Below, one piece after another: positions 9,938 to 18,717 of a DNA stretch of 64,000 bases. Position 1 is the stretch's first letter; every line of letters begins with the position of its first letter. Location of the stretch: the NCBI GenBank assembly GCA_000263395.1, contig AJXE01000016.1:1-64000 (forward strand), in the 5' to 3' direction. The DNA is from Stutzerimonas stutzeri TS44. Lineage in GTDB: Bacteria; Pseudomonadota; Gammaproteobacteria; Pseudomonadales; Pseudomonadaceae. Below the pieces are notes generated by a model, which worked only from the letters and a program-made list of their open reading frames with translations, did no database searches and had not been told where the DNA came from. The translations under genes and the position numbers were made by a program.

Positions 9938-10483
9938 TTACTTGACCAGGCCGAGGAACTCGGCACGGGTGGCCGCATTGGCGCGGAACTGCCCGAGCAT
10001 CACCGAGGTGACCATCGACGAGTTCTGCTTCTCGACGCCGCGCATCATCATGCACATGTGCTGCGCTTCGATGACCACCGCCACGCCGGAGGCACCGGTG
10101 ACCTGCTGTACGGCCTCGGCGATTTCGCGGGTCAGGTTTTCCTGTATCTGCAGGCGCCGCGCATACATTTCGACGATTCGGGCAACCTTGGAAAGGCCCA
10201 GTACCTTGCCGTTAGGCAGGTAGGCAACGTGCGCCTTGCCGATGAAAGGCAGCATGTGATGCTCGCACAACGAATACAGCTCGATGTTCTTCACCAGCAC
10301 CATTTCGCTGTTGTCGGAGCTGAACAGCGCGTCATTGGTGACTTCCTCGAGTGTCTGCTGGTAGCCCTTGCACAGGTACTGCATGGCTTTGGCGGCACGC
10401 TTGGGGGTGTCGAGCAGACCTTCGCGGGTAACGTCCTCGCCAAGTTGAGCGAGAATCTCGGTGTACTGTTGTTCCAGGGACAT
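9938..10483 (-). CDS. folE: GTP cyclohydrolase I
   Basis: A 181-residue type I enzyme that converts GTP to 7,8-dihydroneopterin triphosphate, the first step of folate synthesis. The zinc/active-site segments are present: '[12 protein letters not shown]' with Cys and His ligands, '[21 protein letters not shown]', and a second Cys/His region '[12 protein letters not shown]'. I chose the start giving MSLEQQY, which has AGG upstream; 13 more residues are possible in frame. It is the last of four leftward genes. Confidence 0.95.
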   Translation of the reverse strand: MSLEQQYTEILAQLGEDVTREGLLDTPKRAAKAMQYLCKGYQQTLEEVTNDALFSSDNSEMVLVKNIELYSLCEHHMLPFIGKAHVAYLPNGKVLGLSKVARIVEMYARRLQIQENLTREIAEAVQQVTGASGVAVVIEAQHMCMMMRGVEKQNSSMVTSVMLGQFRANAATRAEFLGLVK

Positions 10484-10572
10484 TGAACTACCTGTCAGCT
10501 GCATGGGAGCGCAAAACGCCAAAGGTTAGGCGGCAGCCGTTCGGCTGGCAAGTACCAAGCAGGTCGGTAGCG

Positions 10573-11133
10573 CTATTCATCCCGGCCTTCGAGCATCGTG
10601 CGCTTGAGCATGACGTAGACCGCGCCGGCACCACCGTGGCGGGGCGTGCAGGAAGTGAAGCCGAGTACCTGCGGATGCTGACGCAGCCAGGTGTTGACGT
10701 GGCTCTTGATCAGCGGGCGCTTGCCGTCGAGACGTGCCGCCTTGCCGTGGGTGACGCGAACGCAGCGGATCTCGTATTTGCTGGCTTCGGCGATGAAATC
10801 CCAGAGCTGTTCGCGGGCACGCTCCACGGACAGGCCGTGCAGATCGAGGCTGCCCTCGAACTGGATCTGGCCGGCCTTCAGCTTGCGCATCTGGGCATCC
10901 TGGACGCCCGGGCGCGCCCAGTAGAGATCGTCTTCGGCGCCCACATCGATGACGAACTGATCGGACAGGCCATCGACACGGGCCTGTTCGACGCTGACCT
11001 GCGCATTGGCGCGACGCTTGGCGGTCTGCTCGCGATCATTACGTGGCTTGCCGGTTTCGGCGCGTGCATGCGTAATCGGCTTGACGCCCTTCACGGCGGA
11101 CTGGAACAGGGAAAAATCGTCGTCTTCTGGCAT
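10573..11133 (-). CDS. smrA: Smr-domain protein, SmrA-like endonuclease
   Basis: A 186-residue protein with a charged N-terminal region (about 1-85) and a C-terminal Smr domain. The domain's signature residues are seen in 'LDLHGLSVERARE' (LDxH) and 'VRVTHGKA' (xTHGxG-like). Smr domains are small nucleases also found in MutS2; SmrA proteins nick DNA in vitro. Upstream of folE by 89 bp, in the same direction. Confidence 0.85.
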   Translation of the reverse strand: MPEDDDFSLFQSAVKGVKPITHARAETGKPRNDREQTAKRRANAQVSVEQARVDGLSDQFVIDVGAEDDLYWARPGVQDAQMRKLKAGQIQFEGSLDLHGLSVERAREQLWDFIAEASKYEIRCVRVTHGKAARLDGKRPLIKSHVNTWLRQHPQVLGFTSCTPRHGGAGAVYVMLKRTMLEGRDE

Positions 11134-11203
11134 GGAACCTCCGGCAGCGCGTCAGTTTATCCCAGGTTTGTGGACCAGGGGACTGGGCAAGGCCGCGTCG
11201 AGG

Positions 11204-11521
11204 TCAGTCGCGTCTTTTCATCAGGCCAGGAGAAAGGCTCAGCCCACTGGAGCGGCGCAACCGGCGTTGGCACCAGCGCCAGAGGAGAATGGCGAATCCG
11301 AGCAGCAACAGGCCAAGCACCAGCGCCGTCAGTGCGGCATCTTTGGCGGCCAGGGCGCCGAGTGCGTCGCCGTAGCCGATCAGCGACGCCACGCCGGCAG
11401 CGGCCAGCAGTACGCCGGCAATGGCGAGCAGCACGGCAATCACGACGATGAGCCGTCGACCCCAGCTTTTTCGTTCGGACGGACGCAGGCGGCGGGCATC
11501 GAAACCATCGGAAAGCTTCAT
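11204..11521 (-). CDS. Small two-helix membrane protein, unknown function
   Basis: I do not recognise a named family. The 105 residues contain a basic N-terminus, a membrane helix at about 25-47, a second at about 65-83, and a very basic tail (WRWCQRRLRRSS...LMKRRD). The layout suggests an inner-membrane hairpin with both ends in the cytoplasm. It lies between a cysteine-hydrolase-fold gene and smrA, all leftward, so it may share their transcript. Confidence 0.65.
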   Translation of the reverse strand: MKLSDGFDARRLRPSERKSWGRRLIVVIAVLLAIAGVLLAAAGVASLIGYGDALGALAAKDAALTALVLGLLLLGFAILLWRWCQRRLRRSSGLSLSPGLMKRRD

Positions 11522-11606
11522 TGCGGTTACCTCTCGATGAACAGGCTATGACCGGTACGCGACCGCTCAGGTTCATTCGCCGGGGCGGTACCGCTGGCCG
11601 CGGCGT

Positions 11607-12203
11607 TCAGCGGCCCAAGGCCTCAACGTTCGGCACGCAAACCGCGAAATTGTCGGCCAGAATGGTCATCTCCATCCGATGGACCTGATCGGCATCCACG
11701 CTGCCGTCACCCATCGGTAGGTTGCGCGTCGCGCAGGCGCTGTCGACCAGGGTGCAGCGATAGCCATAATCCTTGGCCGCACGCACGGTGGTGCTGATGC
11801 TCGAATGAGTCATGAACCCGCACACGATCAGGTCCAGGCGGCCACGCTTCTGCAGCAGTTCATGCAGGTCGGTGCCGGCAAACGCGTTGGGCAGGCGTTT
11901 TGCGACCACCGTTTCGCCGGGTAGCGGCGCGGCTTCCGGCATGATCTGCCCGCGAAAGCCCTGCGGATCGAACAGGCCGCCGGTGATCCCCAGATGATGC
12001 ACATGCACCACCGGGGCACCGGCCTCGCGGGCGGCGGCCAGCAGTCGGGTGATTTCCGGAAGCGCGCGGGGCAGCGCCGGCAGGGCCAGTACGCCGGTGC
12101 GGTATTCCTCTTGAGCGTCGATGACCAGCAGCGTGGCGTTCGCCAATGTCGCGGGCGCGTAGCTGCGGCCACTGAGTTGAAGCATGGTCTGTGGCTTGGT
12201 CAT
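11607..12203 (-). CDS. Isochorismatase/cysteine-hydrolase family protein
   Basis: A 198-residue alpha/beta protein of the isochorismatase-like hydrolase superfamily. The usual Asp (D29 in LLVIDAQEE) and Lys (K102 in VVAKRLPNAF) are present. The position of the nucleophilic Cys in the 'TxxCV' motif holds Ser (S135 in MTHSSISTT), so a normal cysteine-amidase mechanism is doubtful; true isochorismatases also do without this Cys. The start at 12203 has a good AGGAG site. A longer in-frame start would add 47 unlikely residues. The substrate is unknown. Confidence 0.8.
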   Translation of the reverse strand: MTKPQTMLQLSGRSYAPATLANATLLVIDAQEEYRTGVLALPALPRALPEITRLLAAAREAGAPVVHVHHLGITGGLFDPQGFRGQIMPEAAPLPGETVVAKRLPNAFAGTDLHELLQKRGRLDLIVCGFMTHSSISTTVRAAKDYGYRCTLVDSACATRNLPMGDGSVDADQVHRMEMTILADNFAVCVPNVEALGR

Positions 12204-12461
12204 TGCCGACTCCTTTTGAATGGGGGGCTGATTGTGGCGCCAGAACGCGGCGATGTGAACCATCTTGACCGAACACGGGTCAGGAGGGGACCCGCCTTGC
12301 GGGCGGCGGACAGGGTACTGCGCGACGGCGCGGTTGTGCCGCAATCAAAATGTGCATTTACAAAGCCGCGTGCGTTCGGTTTCGACCCTCCACGGGCAGG
12401 TGCCGAACACTCGCGCGCGCGTGCCTGTTAAACTCCCGCGCCTTTTACCGGAGATGTCGTC

Positions 12462-13385
12462 ATGAGCGCTTCGCCCTCACGTCTGCGCACCCTGCGCGAC
12501 TATATTCGCTGGGCCGTCAGCCAGTTTCACGGCGCGCAACTGTTCTTCGGTCATGGCACGGACAACGCCTGGGATGAGGCGCGCCAACTGGTGCTCGGCG
12601 CCCTGCATCTGCCGTGGGCCATGTCCGATGCCTATCTGGATTGCCACCTGGAAGACGACGAATGCGCACACCTGCAGGCGCTGCTGCGCAGGCGCATCGA
12701 GGAGCGTGTGCCGGCCGCCTACCTGCTCGGCGAGGCCTGGTTCTGCGGCTTGCCGTTCATCGTCGACGAGCGCGTGCTGATTCCGCGCTCGCCCGTTGCC
12801 GAGCTGATCGAGCAGCGCTTTCGCCCCTGGCTCGCCCACGAGCCTGCACGGATTCTCGATTTGTGTACCGGCTCGGGCTGCATCGGCATCGCCTGTGCCT
12901 ATGAGTTTCCCGGCGCCGAGGTCGTGCTGGCCGACCTCTCTTTCGAGGCGCTGGAGGTGGCCAACCAGAATATCGAGCAGCACGAGCTGGAAGAGCGTGT
13001 CTACACGGTGCAGAGCGACGGTTTCGATGGCCTGCCGGGGCAGCGCTTCGACCTGATCGTATCCAATCCGCCGTATGTCGATGCCGAGGACTTCGCCGAC
13101 ATGCCCGCCGAGTATCATCACGAGCCCGCGCTGGGCCTGGCTTGCGGCGATGACGGTCTGGATCTGGTGCGGCGCATGCTCGCCGAGGCGGCCGATCACC
13201 TGAGCGAGCACGGTACGTTGATCGTGGAAGTGGGCAACAGCCAGGTGCACGTCGCCGAGCTTTATCCGGAGGTTGATTTCACCTGGCTGGAGTTCGCCAA
13301 GGGCGGGCATGGCGTGTTCCTGCTGGCGGCCCGGCAATGCCGGGAGCATCAGGCGCTGTTCCGCAAGCGTTTGACGCGGCGCTGA
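12462..13385 (+). CDS. prmB: Ribosomal protein L3 N5-glutamine methyltransferase
   Basis: A 307-residue SAM-dependent methyltransferase that modifies a glutamine of ribosomal protein L3. It has an N-terminal helical domain, '[14 protein letters not shown]', the SAM motif '[14 protein letters not shown]', and the catalytic 'VSNPPYVD' near residues 200-206. PrmB rather than PrmC is supported by length, the RSP segment and the position near aroC, with which it is linked in many bacteria. GGAG lies upstream of the ATG. It ends back to back with the next, leftward gene (TGATCA). Confidence 0.93.
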   Translation: MSASPSRLRTLRDYIRWAVSQFHGAQLFFGHGTDNAWDEARQLVLGALHLPWAMSDAYLDCHLEDDECAHLQALLRRRIEERVPAAYLLGEAWFCGLPFIVDERVLIPRSPVAELIEQRFRPWLAHEPARILDLCTGSGCIGIACAYEFPGAEVVLADLSFEALEVANQNIEQHELEERVYTVQSDGFDGLPGQRFDLIVSNPPYVDAEDFADMPAEYHHEPALGLACGDDGLDLVRRMLAEAADHLSEHGTLIVEVGNSQVHVAELYPEVDFTWLEFAKGGHGVFLLAARQCREHQALFRKRLTRR

Positions 13386-14147
13386 TCAGCGCGTCGCCAT
13401 CCAGATCAGCAGGCCGGCCTGGAACAGCGTGAAGACGATCAGGCAGACGATGGTGAAGCGCAACGCGCCGTCCTCGCGCCGCAGGCGGCCCATGCGTTCC
13501 TGCATCTCGCGGATGCGGTTGTCCTGCTGTTGCAGGTTGCGGTCGGCCTGTTCGAGCATCGCGGCCGCATCGAGCAGTTCGATGATCTGCACCTTCTCGG
13601 CATTCCAGTCGCCGCGCAGCGCACTCACGCGCGGTGCGCCATAGGTGGCTTTCGGCGATGTCTGCGGATAATCGATATCGAAGCCCTGGGTACGCAGGCA
13701 GTGATCGCGCCGCAGCCGTGCGTCTTCGCTGGTCACGTCGTTGGTCAGTGAACCGCCTTCGACGAGGTAGTGCGACCAGCGCTTCTGCGCCCAGGCGATG
13801 CCCTGGGCGAGCAGGAAACGGCCGAGCCCGCGGTTGACGGGCTCGAGGTTCAGGCCGCTGTCGGGGCCGAAGCGCAATTCCTTGTTGCGATGGTCCGCCC
13901 AGACTTCCAGCACGTTGTGCTTTCGCGAGCGGACCTGCCCCGGCAGGTTGATCTGCAGCCGCAGCAGGCTCTGGTCCGCGCTGTGCCGCTCGACCCGTGC
14001 CAGTTCGACGAAACGCAGCGGGCGGGCGCCACCATCGCGCGCGGTCGGCAGCGGCGCCAGGCGCAGCAGGTGAAATCGTTCAGGCACCAGATCGGCCCAC
14101 GGGTGCTGTGGCGGCGGCGAAGTGTCGGGGGCGTTGCTATCAGTCAT
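13386..14147 (-). CDS. Tail-anchored protein with GNAT-like region, unknown function
   Basis: No named family recognised. The 253 residues show a proline-rich N-terminus, a region at about 45-160 that reads like a GNAT acyltransferase fold ('VNRGLGRFLLAQGIAWAQ' resembles the acyl-CoA motif, followed by 'YLVEGGSLTNDVTSEDA'), a coiled coil at about 185-226, and a single membrane helix at 231-250 that ends the protein (tail anchor, bulk in the cytoplasm). I use the start MTDSNAP; 46 further residues in frame look non-coding. The gene sits between prmB and aroC, as I recall for P. aeruginosa. Confidence 0.7.
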   Translation of the reverse strand: MTDSNAPDTSPPPQHPWADLVPERFHLLRLAPLPTARDGGARPLRFVELARVERHSADQSLLRLQINLPGQVRSRKHNVLEVWADHRNKELRFGPDSGLNLEPVNRGLGRFLLAQGIAWAQKRWSHYLVEGGSLTNDVTSEDARLRRDHCLRTQGFDIDYPQTSPKATYGAPRVSALRGDWNAEKVQIIELLDAAAMLEQADRNLQQQDNRIREMQERMGRLRREDGALRFTIVCLIVFTLFQAGLLIWMATR

Positions 14148-14202
14148 CGGCGCGTTCCTTGGCTGCGCTGACTCGAAGGCGATTTGCAGCCGAGTCGCTG
14201 GC

Positions 14203-15186
14203 TTATCGGCCGCTGGCACTCGGACTCGATGCTGGCAGGATGCCATTTCGCTCGAGAAAACGCGCGATGTGCTGCAATAGCGCATCGGCGATGGGTAACT
14301 GCGGGGCGTCGTAGGAGGCCAGTTGCTGATGCCCGCTCGCCGGAACGATGCGCAGCACGTGGTTCATGCTCTCGATCAGCGCGAGTTCGGCATCCGGCCG
14401 GGCGTGCTTGAGCGCCTGTGCGTCGCGCACGCTCACCTGGATGTCATGCGTGCCCTGGACGATCAGTGCTGGCACCCCGGCAGCGGCGAAGGCGGCGGCC
14501 GGGTCCCGGGCGAACAGCGAAATCAGATAGGGCTGCACGCTGGGCCGGAACAGCACCTGCAGCGGCTCCGGGACCTCGGCATGGCTGCGACCGGCCTCCA
14601 GTTCGTTGATGAGGAAATGGCTGGTGGCCAGTAGCGCAGGCGGCAGGCGGCCCTGCAACTGCTCGCGCAGCACTTCGGCGATGGGCCGACCACTGCCGGC
14701 AATGCTGATCAGAGCCGCGGCGCCCGACTGTGGCGCGGCGAGGCTGGCGATCAGCGCGCCTTCGCTGTGGCCGATGAGGATCAGCTCGCCCAGGCGCGGA
14801 TCGTCGCGCAGCCGTGCGCTCCAAGCCAGCACGTCGCGGACGTAGGCATCCACGCTGAGGTCGCGCTCGTCCGGCGCTGCGGCCAGGCTGGCAGCGACGC
14901 CGCGCTTGTCATAGCGCAGACTGGCCACGCCCTGTTTCGCCAGGCCCTGCGCCAGACGCTTGAGGCTGTCGTTGCGGCCGGCGGGATTGTTGCCGTCGCG
15001 GTCGGTCGGCCCGGAGCCGGCGATCAGCAAGGCCACCGGCACCGGTTGCGCGCTTTTCGGCAGTAGCAAACTGCCTTGCAGCACGCCGTCGCCGGTATCC
15101 AGCGTCAGCGTCTGGTTGAGCAGGGTGCGCGCATGGACGAGCGGGGTGGTCAGGGTCATCAGCAGTACGATCAGCAGGATGCGCAT
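14203..15186 (-). CDS. Secreted alpha/beta hydrolase
   Basis: A 327-residue alpha/beta hydrolase with an N-terminal signal peptide (MRILLIVLLMTLTTPLVHA), so probably periplasmic. The oxyanion and catalytic segments are visible: 'IAGSGPTDRDGNNPAG', the nucleophile elbow GHSEG, an acid region near 'VQGTHDIQV' and a His near 'ESMNHVLR'. This resembles the large group of serine-aminopeptidase-like hydrolases. The ATG at 15186 is chosen because the signal peptide begins there. It is divergent from aroC, with 157 bp between starts. Confidence 0.85.
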   Translation of the reverse strand: MRILLIVLLMTLTTPLVHARTLLNQTLTLDTGDGVLQGSLLLPKSAQPVPVALLIAGSGPTDRDGNNPAGRNDSLKRLAQGLAKQGVASLRYDKRGVAASLAAAPDERDLSVDAYVRDVLAWSARLRDDPRLGELILIGHSEGALIASLAAPQSGAAALISIAGSGRPIAEVLREQLQGRLPPALLATSHFLINELEAGRSHAEVPEPLQVLFRPSVQPYLISLFARDPAAAFAAAGVPALIVQGTHDIQVSVRDAQALKHARPDAELALIESMNHVLRIVPASGHQQLASYDAPQLPIADALLQHIARFLERNGILPASSPSASGR

Positions 15187-15298
15187 GGCAGGGACTTCGC
15201 CGGAAACGGAGGCGGTTCGATGCAGCCACTGCCGCAAGGTTCACCGCTGCGTCAGTATGCGCGCCCATCGAGGGCGGTGAAACCGTGCATGGCTCAGG

Positions 15299-15304
15299 TA
15301 TACT
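15299..15304 (+). promoter_or_regulatory. Possible -10 box (TATACT) for aroC
   Basis: TATACT lies 40 bases before the aroC start in the divergent gap. About 18 bases upstream is GTGAAA, a weak -35. This is a visual match only. Confidence 0.3.
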
Positions 15305-15343
15305 CCGGCGCCTGTTTTCAAGGTCGATCGCGGAGCGCCCTGC

Positions 15344-16435
15344 ATGTCCGGCAATACCTACGGCAAGCTGTTCACCGTCACCACCGCTGGCGAAAGCCAC
15401 GGCCCTGCGCTGGTGGCCATCGTCGACGGCTGCCCGCCGGGACTGGAACTGTCGCTGGACGACCTGCAGCGCGATCTCGACCGCCGCAAGCCCGGCACCA
15501 GCCGACACACCACCCAGCGCCAAGAAGCCGACGAGGTGGAGATCCTCTCCGGCGTATTCGAGGGCAGGACCACCGGCTGCCCGATCGGCCTGCTGATCCG
15601 CAACACCGACCAGAAGTCCAAGGACTACTCGGCGATCAAGGACCTGTTCCGCCCGGCCCACGCCGACTACAGCTATCACCACAAGTACGGCCTGCGCGAC
15701 TACCGTGGCGGTGGCCGCAGCTCGGCGCGCGAGACCGCCATGCGCGTCGCCGCCGGTGCCATCGCCAAGAAGGTCCTGGCGGGCATGGGCATCAGCGTAC
15801 GCGGCTACATGAGCCAGCTCGGCCCGATCGAGATTCCGTTCAAGACCTGGGACTCGGTGGAAGAGAATGCCTTCTTCAGTCCCGATCCGGACAAGGTGGC
15901 GGAGCTGGAGGCCTACATGGACCAGCTGCGCCGCGATCAGGATTCGGTCGGCGCGAAGATCACCGTGGTCGCCGAAGGCGTGCCGCCGGGGCTCGGCGAG
16001 CCGATCTTCGACCGCCTCGACGCCGAACTGGCCCACGCGCTGATGAGCATCAACGCGGTCAAGGGCGTGGAGATCGGTGCGGGCTTCGCCTGCATCGCCC
16101 AGCGCGGCACCGAGCACCGCGACGAGCTGAGCCCGCAAGGCTTCTTGTCGAACAACGCCGGCGGCATCCTCGGCGGCATCTCCTCGGGCCAGCCGATCGT
16201 CGCGCATCTGGCGCTCAAGCCGACATCCAGCATCACCACGCCCGGCCGTTCGATCGACATCGACGGCAACCCGGTGGAGGTGATTACCAAGGGCCGTCAC
16301 GATCCCTGCGTCGGCATCCGCGCCACGCCGATCGCCGAGGCGATGATGGCCATCGTGCTGCTCGATCACCTGCTGCGTCATCGCGCGCAGAATGCCGACG
16401 TGCGGGTGACCACGCCGGTGCTCGGGCAACGATGA
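15344..16435 (+). CDS. aroC: Chorismate synthase
   Basis: A 363-residue enzyme that makes chorismate from EPSP using reduced FMN, the last shikimate step. All signatures are present: N-terminal '[18 protein letters not shown]', '[19 protein letters not shown]', '[14 protein letters not shown]' and C-terminal '[18 protein letters not shown]'. It starts [10 protein letters not shown], as expected. A second AAGCT-type repeat fills the gap to the next gene. Confidence 0.97.
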   Translation: MSGNTYGKLFTVTTAGESHGPALVAIVDGCPPGLELSLDDLQRDLDRRKPGTSRHTTQRQEADEVEILSGVFEGRTTGCPIGLLIRNTDQKSKDYSAIKDLFRPAHADYSYHHKYGLRDYRGGGRSSARETAMRVAAGAIAKKVLAGMGISVRGYMSQLGPIEIPFKTWDSVEENAFFSPDPDKVAELEAYMDQLRRDQDSVGAKITVVAEGVPPGLGEPIFDRLDAELAHALMSINAVKGVEIGAGFACIAQRGTEHRDELSPQGFLSNNAGGILGGISSGQPIVAHLALKPTSSITTPGRSIDIDGNPVEVITKGRHDPCVGIRATPIAEAMMAIVLLDHLLRHRAQNADVRVTTPVLGQR

Positions 16436-16505
16436 GCTTGAAGCTGGAAGCCAGAAGCTGGAAGTAAGAGAACCGGTCTGGCTTCGAGCTTCGAGCTTCG
16501 AGCTT
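16435..16505. repeat. AAGCTGGAAGC/GCTTCGAGCTT inverted repeat
   Basis: The whole aroC-MFS gap is filled by AAGCTGGAAGC-like units on the left (16435-16464) and three copies of TTCGAGC-type units in inverted orientation on the right (16478-16505). It overlaps the aroC stop and ends directly at the ATG of the next gene. It is the same design as the element at 1470-1539. Confidence 0.7.
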
Positions 16506-17651
16506 ATGGCTATTCCGTACTGGCGCCTCTCCGGCTTCTACCTGTTCTATTTCGCCCTGCTGGGCGCGACGGCGCCGTTTCTCGGCCTGTATTTCGAGCA
16601 CCTGGGCTTTTCGCCGGCGCGTATCGGCGAGCTGGTGGCGATCCCCATGCTGATGCGCTGCATTGCACCCAACCTGTGGGGGTGGCTGGGCGATGTCACC
16701 GGCCAGCGCCTGCGCATCGTGCGTCTCGGTGCGCTGTGCACGCTGCTGTCGTTCGCGCTGATTCTGCTCGACAAGAGCTACGCCTGGCTGGCCCTGGTGA
16801 TGGCCTTGCACGCGTTTTTCTGGCACGCAGTGCTGCCGCAATTCGAGGTCATCACGCTGGCGCACCTGCATGGACAGGCCGCGCGCTACAGCCAGATCCG
16901 CCTGTGGGGCAGCATCGGCTTCATCCTGGCGGTGGTCGGTCTGGGCCTGGCCTTCGAGCGCCTGGGGCTGGATGTCTATCCTGCGGTGGTGTTGCTGATC
17001 ATGGCGGGCATCATCGTGAGCAGCCTCTGGGTGCCCAATGCCGAGCCCGCGCAACAGCCGGAGGCGGCCGGGCAGGGCGGTTTCCTGCGCCAGCTGTGGC
17101 GCCCCGGCGTGCTGGCGTTCTACCTCTGTGTGGGGCTGATGCAGCTGTCGCACGGGCCGTACTACACCTTCCTCAGCATCCATCTGGAAGCGCTCGGTTA
17201 CACGCGCACCACCATCGGCCTGCTCTGGGCGCTGGGCGTGGTGGCGGAAATCCTGCTGTTCCTGGTGATGGCGCGCCTGCTCGAGCGCTTCAGCCTGCGC
17301 CAGGTGCTGGCGACGAGCTTTCTGCTGGCGGCGTTGCGCTGGCTGCTGCTGGGCAATCTGGCCGATCACCTGCTGGTCCTGCTGACCGCCCAACTGATGC
17401 ATGCCGCCACCTTCGGCAGCTTCCATGCCGCGGCGATCCACTTCGTCCAGCGCAGTTTCGGCCATCGCCAGCAGGGCCAGGGGCAGGCGTTGTATGCCAC
17501 CCTGGCCGGTGTTGGCGGAGCGCTGGGCGCGCTGTATTCCGGCTACGCCTGGAACAGCCTCGGCCCGGCGTGGACCTTCACCATCGCCAGCCTGGCGGCG
17601 CTGGCGGCAGCCGTTATCATTGCTGCACGCTTGCGGGACCAGCCGGCGTAA
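16506..17651 (+). CDS. Major facilitator superfamily transporter
   Basis: A 381-residue inner-membrane protein with about 12 predicted helices, related to the HcaT/LacY-like group ('YFALLGATAPFLGLYFEHLGFSPARIGEL', 'RLWGSIGFILAVVGLG'). The usual position after aroC suggests a conserved Pseudomonas metabolite transporter; the substrate is unknown. The ATG follows the inverted repeat with no visible ribosome binding site, yet the next residues are clearly the family N-terminus, so the start is kept. Confidence 0.88.
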   Translation: MAIPYWRLSGFYLFYFALLGATAPFLGLYFEHLGFSPARIGELVAIPMLMRCIAPNLWGWLGDVTGQRLRIVRLGALCTLLSFALILLDKSYAWLALVMALHAFFWHAVLPQFEVITLAHLHGQAARYSQIRLWGSIGFILAVVGLGLAFERLGLDVYPAVVLLIMAGIIVSSLWVPNAEPAQQPEAAGQGGFLRQLWRPGVLAFYLCVGLMQLSHGPYYTFLSIHLEALGYTRTTIGLLWALGVVAEILLFLVMARLLERFSLRQVLATSFLLAALRWLLLGNLADHLLVLLTAQLMHAATFGSFHAAAIHFVQRSFGHRQQGQGQALYATLAGVGGALGALYSGYAWNSLGPAWTFTIASLAALAAAVIIAARLRDQPA

Positions 17652-17700
17652 AAACTGGCGAGTCCGCTCGCACCCCACACCAGTCTCCGGAGAGTCGAAC

Positions 17701-18246
17701 ATGAGCGTCCTCAGCGTCTATCACCAGAATCGCCCCGAACAGCCGCTCAAGGTGCTGACCCACCACGACGATATCGCCGCGACCCTGGCCGAGGTCGAGG
17801 TACGCCTCGAGCGCCTGGATGCCCGCGCGGCGCTCGCCGCGGATGCCAGTCCGGAAGAAGTGCTGGCCGCCTACCGCCCGCAGATCGACCGTTTGCAGGC
17901 CGAGCGTGATTACGCCACGGCCGACGTACTGCGCGTGACCGGTAATGATCGCCAGCAGGACGCGCTGCGTGCGCGCTTTTTCGAAGAACACCGGCACGCC
18001 GAGGACGAGGTGCGCTTCGTCGTCGCCGGCCGCGGCCTGTTCAACCTGCGCCTCGGCGAGCTGGTCTACGCCGTGCTTTGCGAGAAGGGTGATCTGCTGA
18101 CGGTGCCCGCCGGGGTTCGTCACTGGCTCGACATGGGCGAGCACCCGCATTTCGTCACCATCCGCCTGTTCCGCAACAGCGAAGGCTGGAGCGCCGAGTT
18201 CACCGGCGACGACATCGCCAGCCGTTTTCCGCGGCTGGAAGACTGA
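17701..18246 (+). CDS. mtnD: Acireductone dioxygenase
   Basis: A 181-residue cupin of the methionine salvage pathway; with Fe it makes the 2-oxo acid precursor of methionine, with Ni an off-pathway product. The metal ligands are in place: H97, H99 and E103 in 'FFEEHRHAEDEVRF', and H141 in 'VRHWLD'. GGAGAG precedes the ATG. In P. aeruginosa I recall mtnB before and mtnC after this gene. Here the MFS gene ends 50 bp upstream and two small membrane genes follow, so neither partner is adjacent. Confidence 0.93.
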   Translation: MSVLSVYHQNRPEQPLKVLTHHDDIAATLAEVEVRLERLDARAALAADASPEEVLAAYRPQIDRLQAERDYATADVLRVTGNDRQQDALRARFFEEHRHAEDEVRFVVAGRGLFNLRLGELVYAVLCEKGDLLTVPAGVRHWLDMGEHPHFVTIRLFRNSEGWSAEFTGDDIASRFPRLED

Positions 18247-18326
18247 GCGCCAACTCCACGGCGGCTGAACCCCCGAAGCCGCCAGCTATCCTAATGACGT
18301 ACTCAGCGTAATTCAGGAGCCATCCC

Positions 18327-18518
18327 ATGAGCGATGCCTTCGGAGGCCTATTCGGCCTGATCATCCTGGCCCTGGATATCTGGGCGATAATCAATGTGGT
18401 TCGTAGCGGCGCCAGCGGCGGCAAGAAGGTGCTGTGGGTGCTGCTGATCGTCATCCTGCCGGTGCTCGGCCTGCTCCTCTGGGCTCTGCTGGGGCCGCGC
18501 GGCAACCGTCCGCTCTGA
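18327..18518 (+). CDS. Small membrane protein, PLDc_N type
   Basis: A 63-residue protein with two membrane helices. The pattern 'ALDIWAIINVVRS...KVLWVLLIVILPVLGLLLWALLGP' is that of the phospholipase D N-terminal-like (PLDc_N) domain found alone in many small proteins. CAGGAG precedes the ATG. It is followed seven bases later by a second protein of the same length and design. Function unknown; perhaps an inner-membrane regulator or stabiliser. Confidence 0.8.
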   Translation: MSDAFGGLFGLIILALDIWAIINVVRSGASGGKKVLWVLLIVILPVLGLLLWALLGPRGNRPL

Positions 18519-18525
18519 GGCCGTG

Positions 18526-18717
18526 ATGGACAGTCTGAACACACTACTGCTCGTCCTGCTCCTGCTGCTCGACGTGCTGGCCATCCTCCACGTGTGGTGC
18601 CGATCGATCGAAATCGGGCGCAAGGTGGTCTGGAGCATGGTCATCCTGCTGCTGCCGGTCGTCGGGCTGATCATGTGGGCGATCGCCGCCGCGCCTTTCG
18701 GCAAGGTCAGGCTCTAG
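18526..18717 (+). CDS. Small membrane protein, PLDc_N type (second copy)
   Basis: Also 63 residues with two helices and the same pattern: 'LLDVLAILHVWCRS...KVVWSMVILLLPVVGLIMWAIAAAPFGK'. It is a diverged tandem paralogue of the gene just upstream. A GTG three bases before the ATG is possible. Its TAG stop overlaps the stop of the converging alkA gene in a single CTAG, so there is no room for a terminator. Confidence 0.75.
   Translation: MDSLNTLLLVLLLLLDVLAILHVWCRSIEIGRKVVWSMVILLLPVVGLIMWAIAAAPFGKVRL

Noticed and set aside
14909-16429. 506-codon minus-strand frame opposite aroC
   Set aside because: Shadow of chorismate synthase; runs into an unrelated frame of the alpha/beta hydrolase gene.
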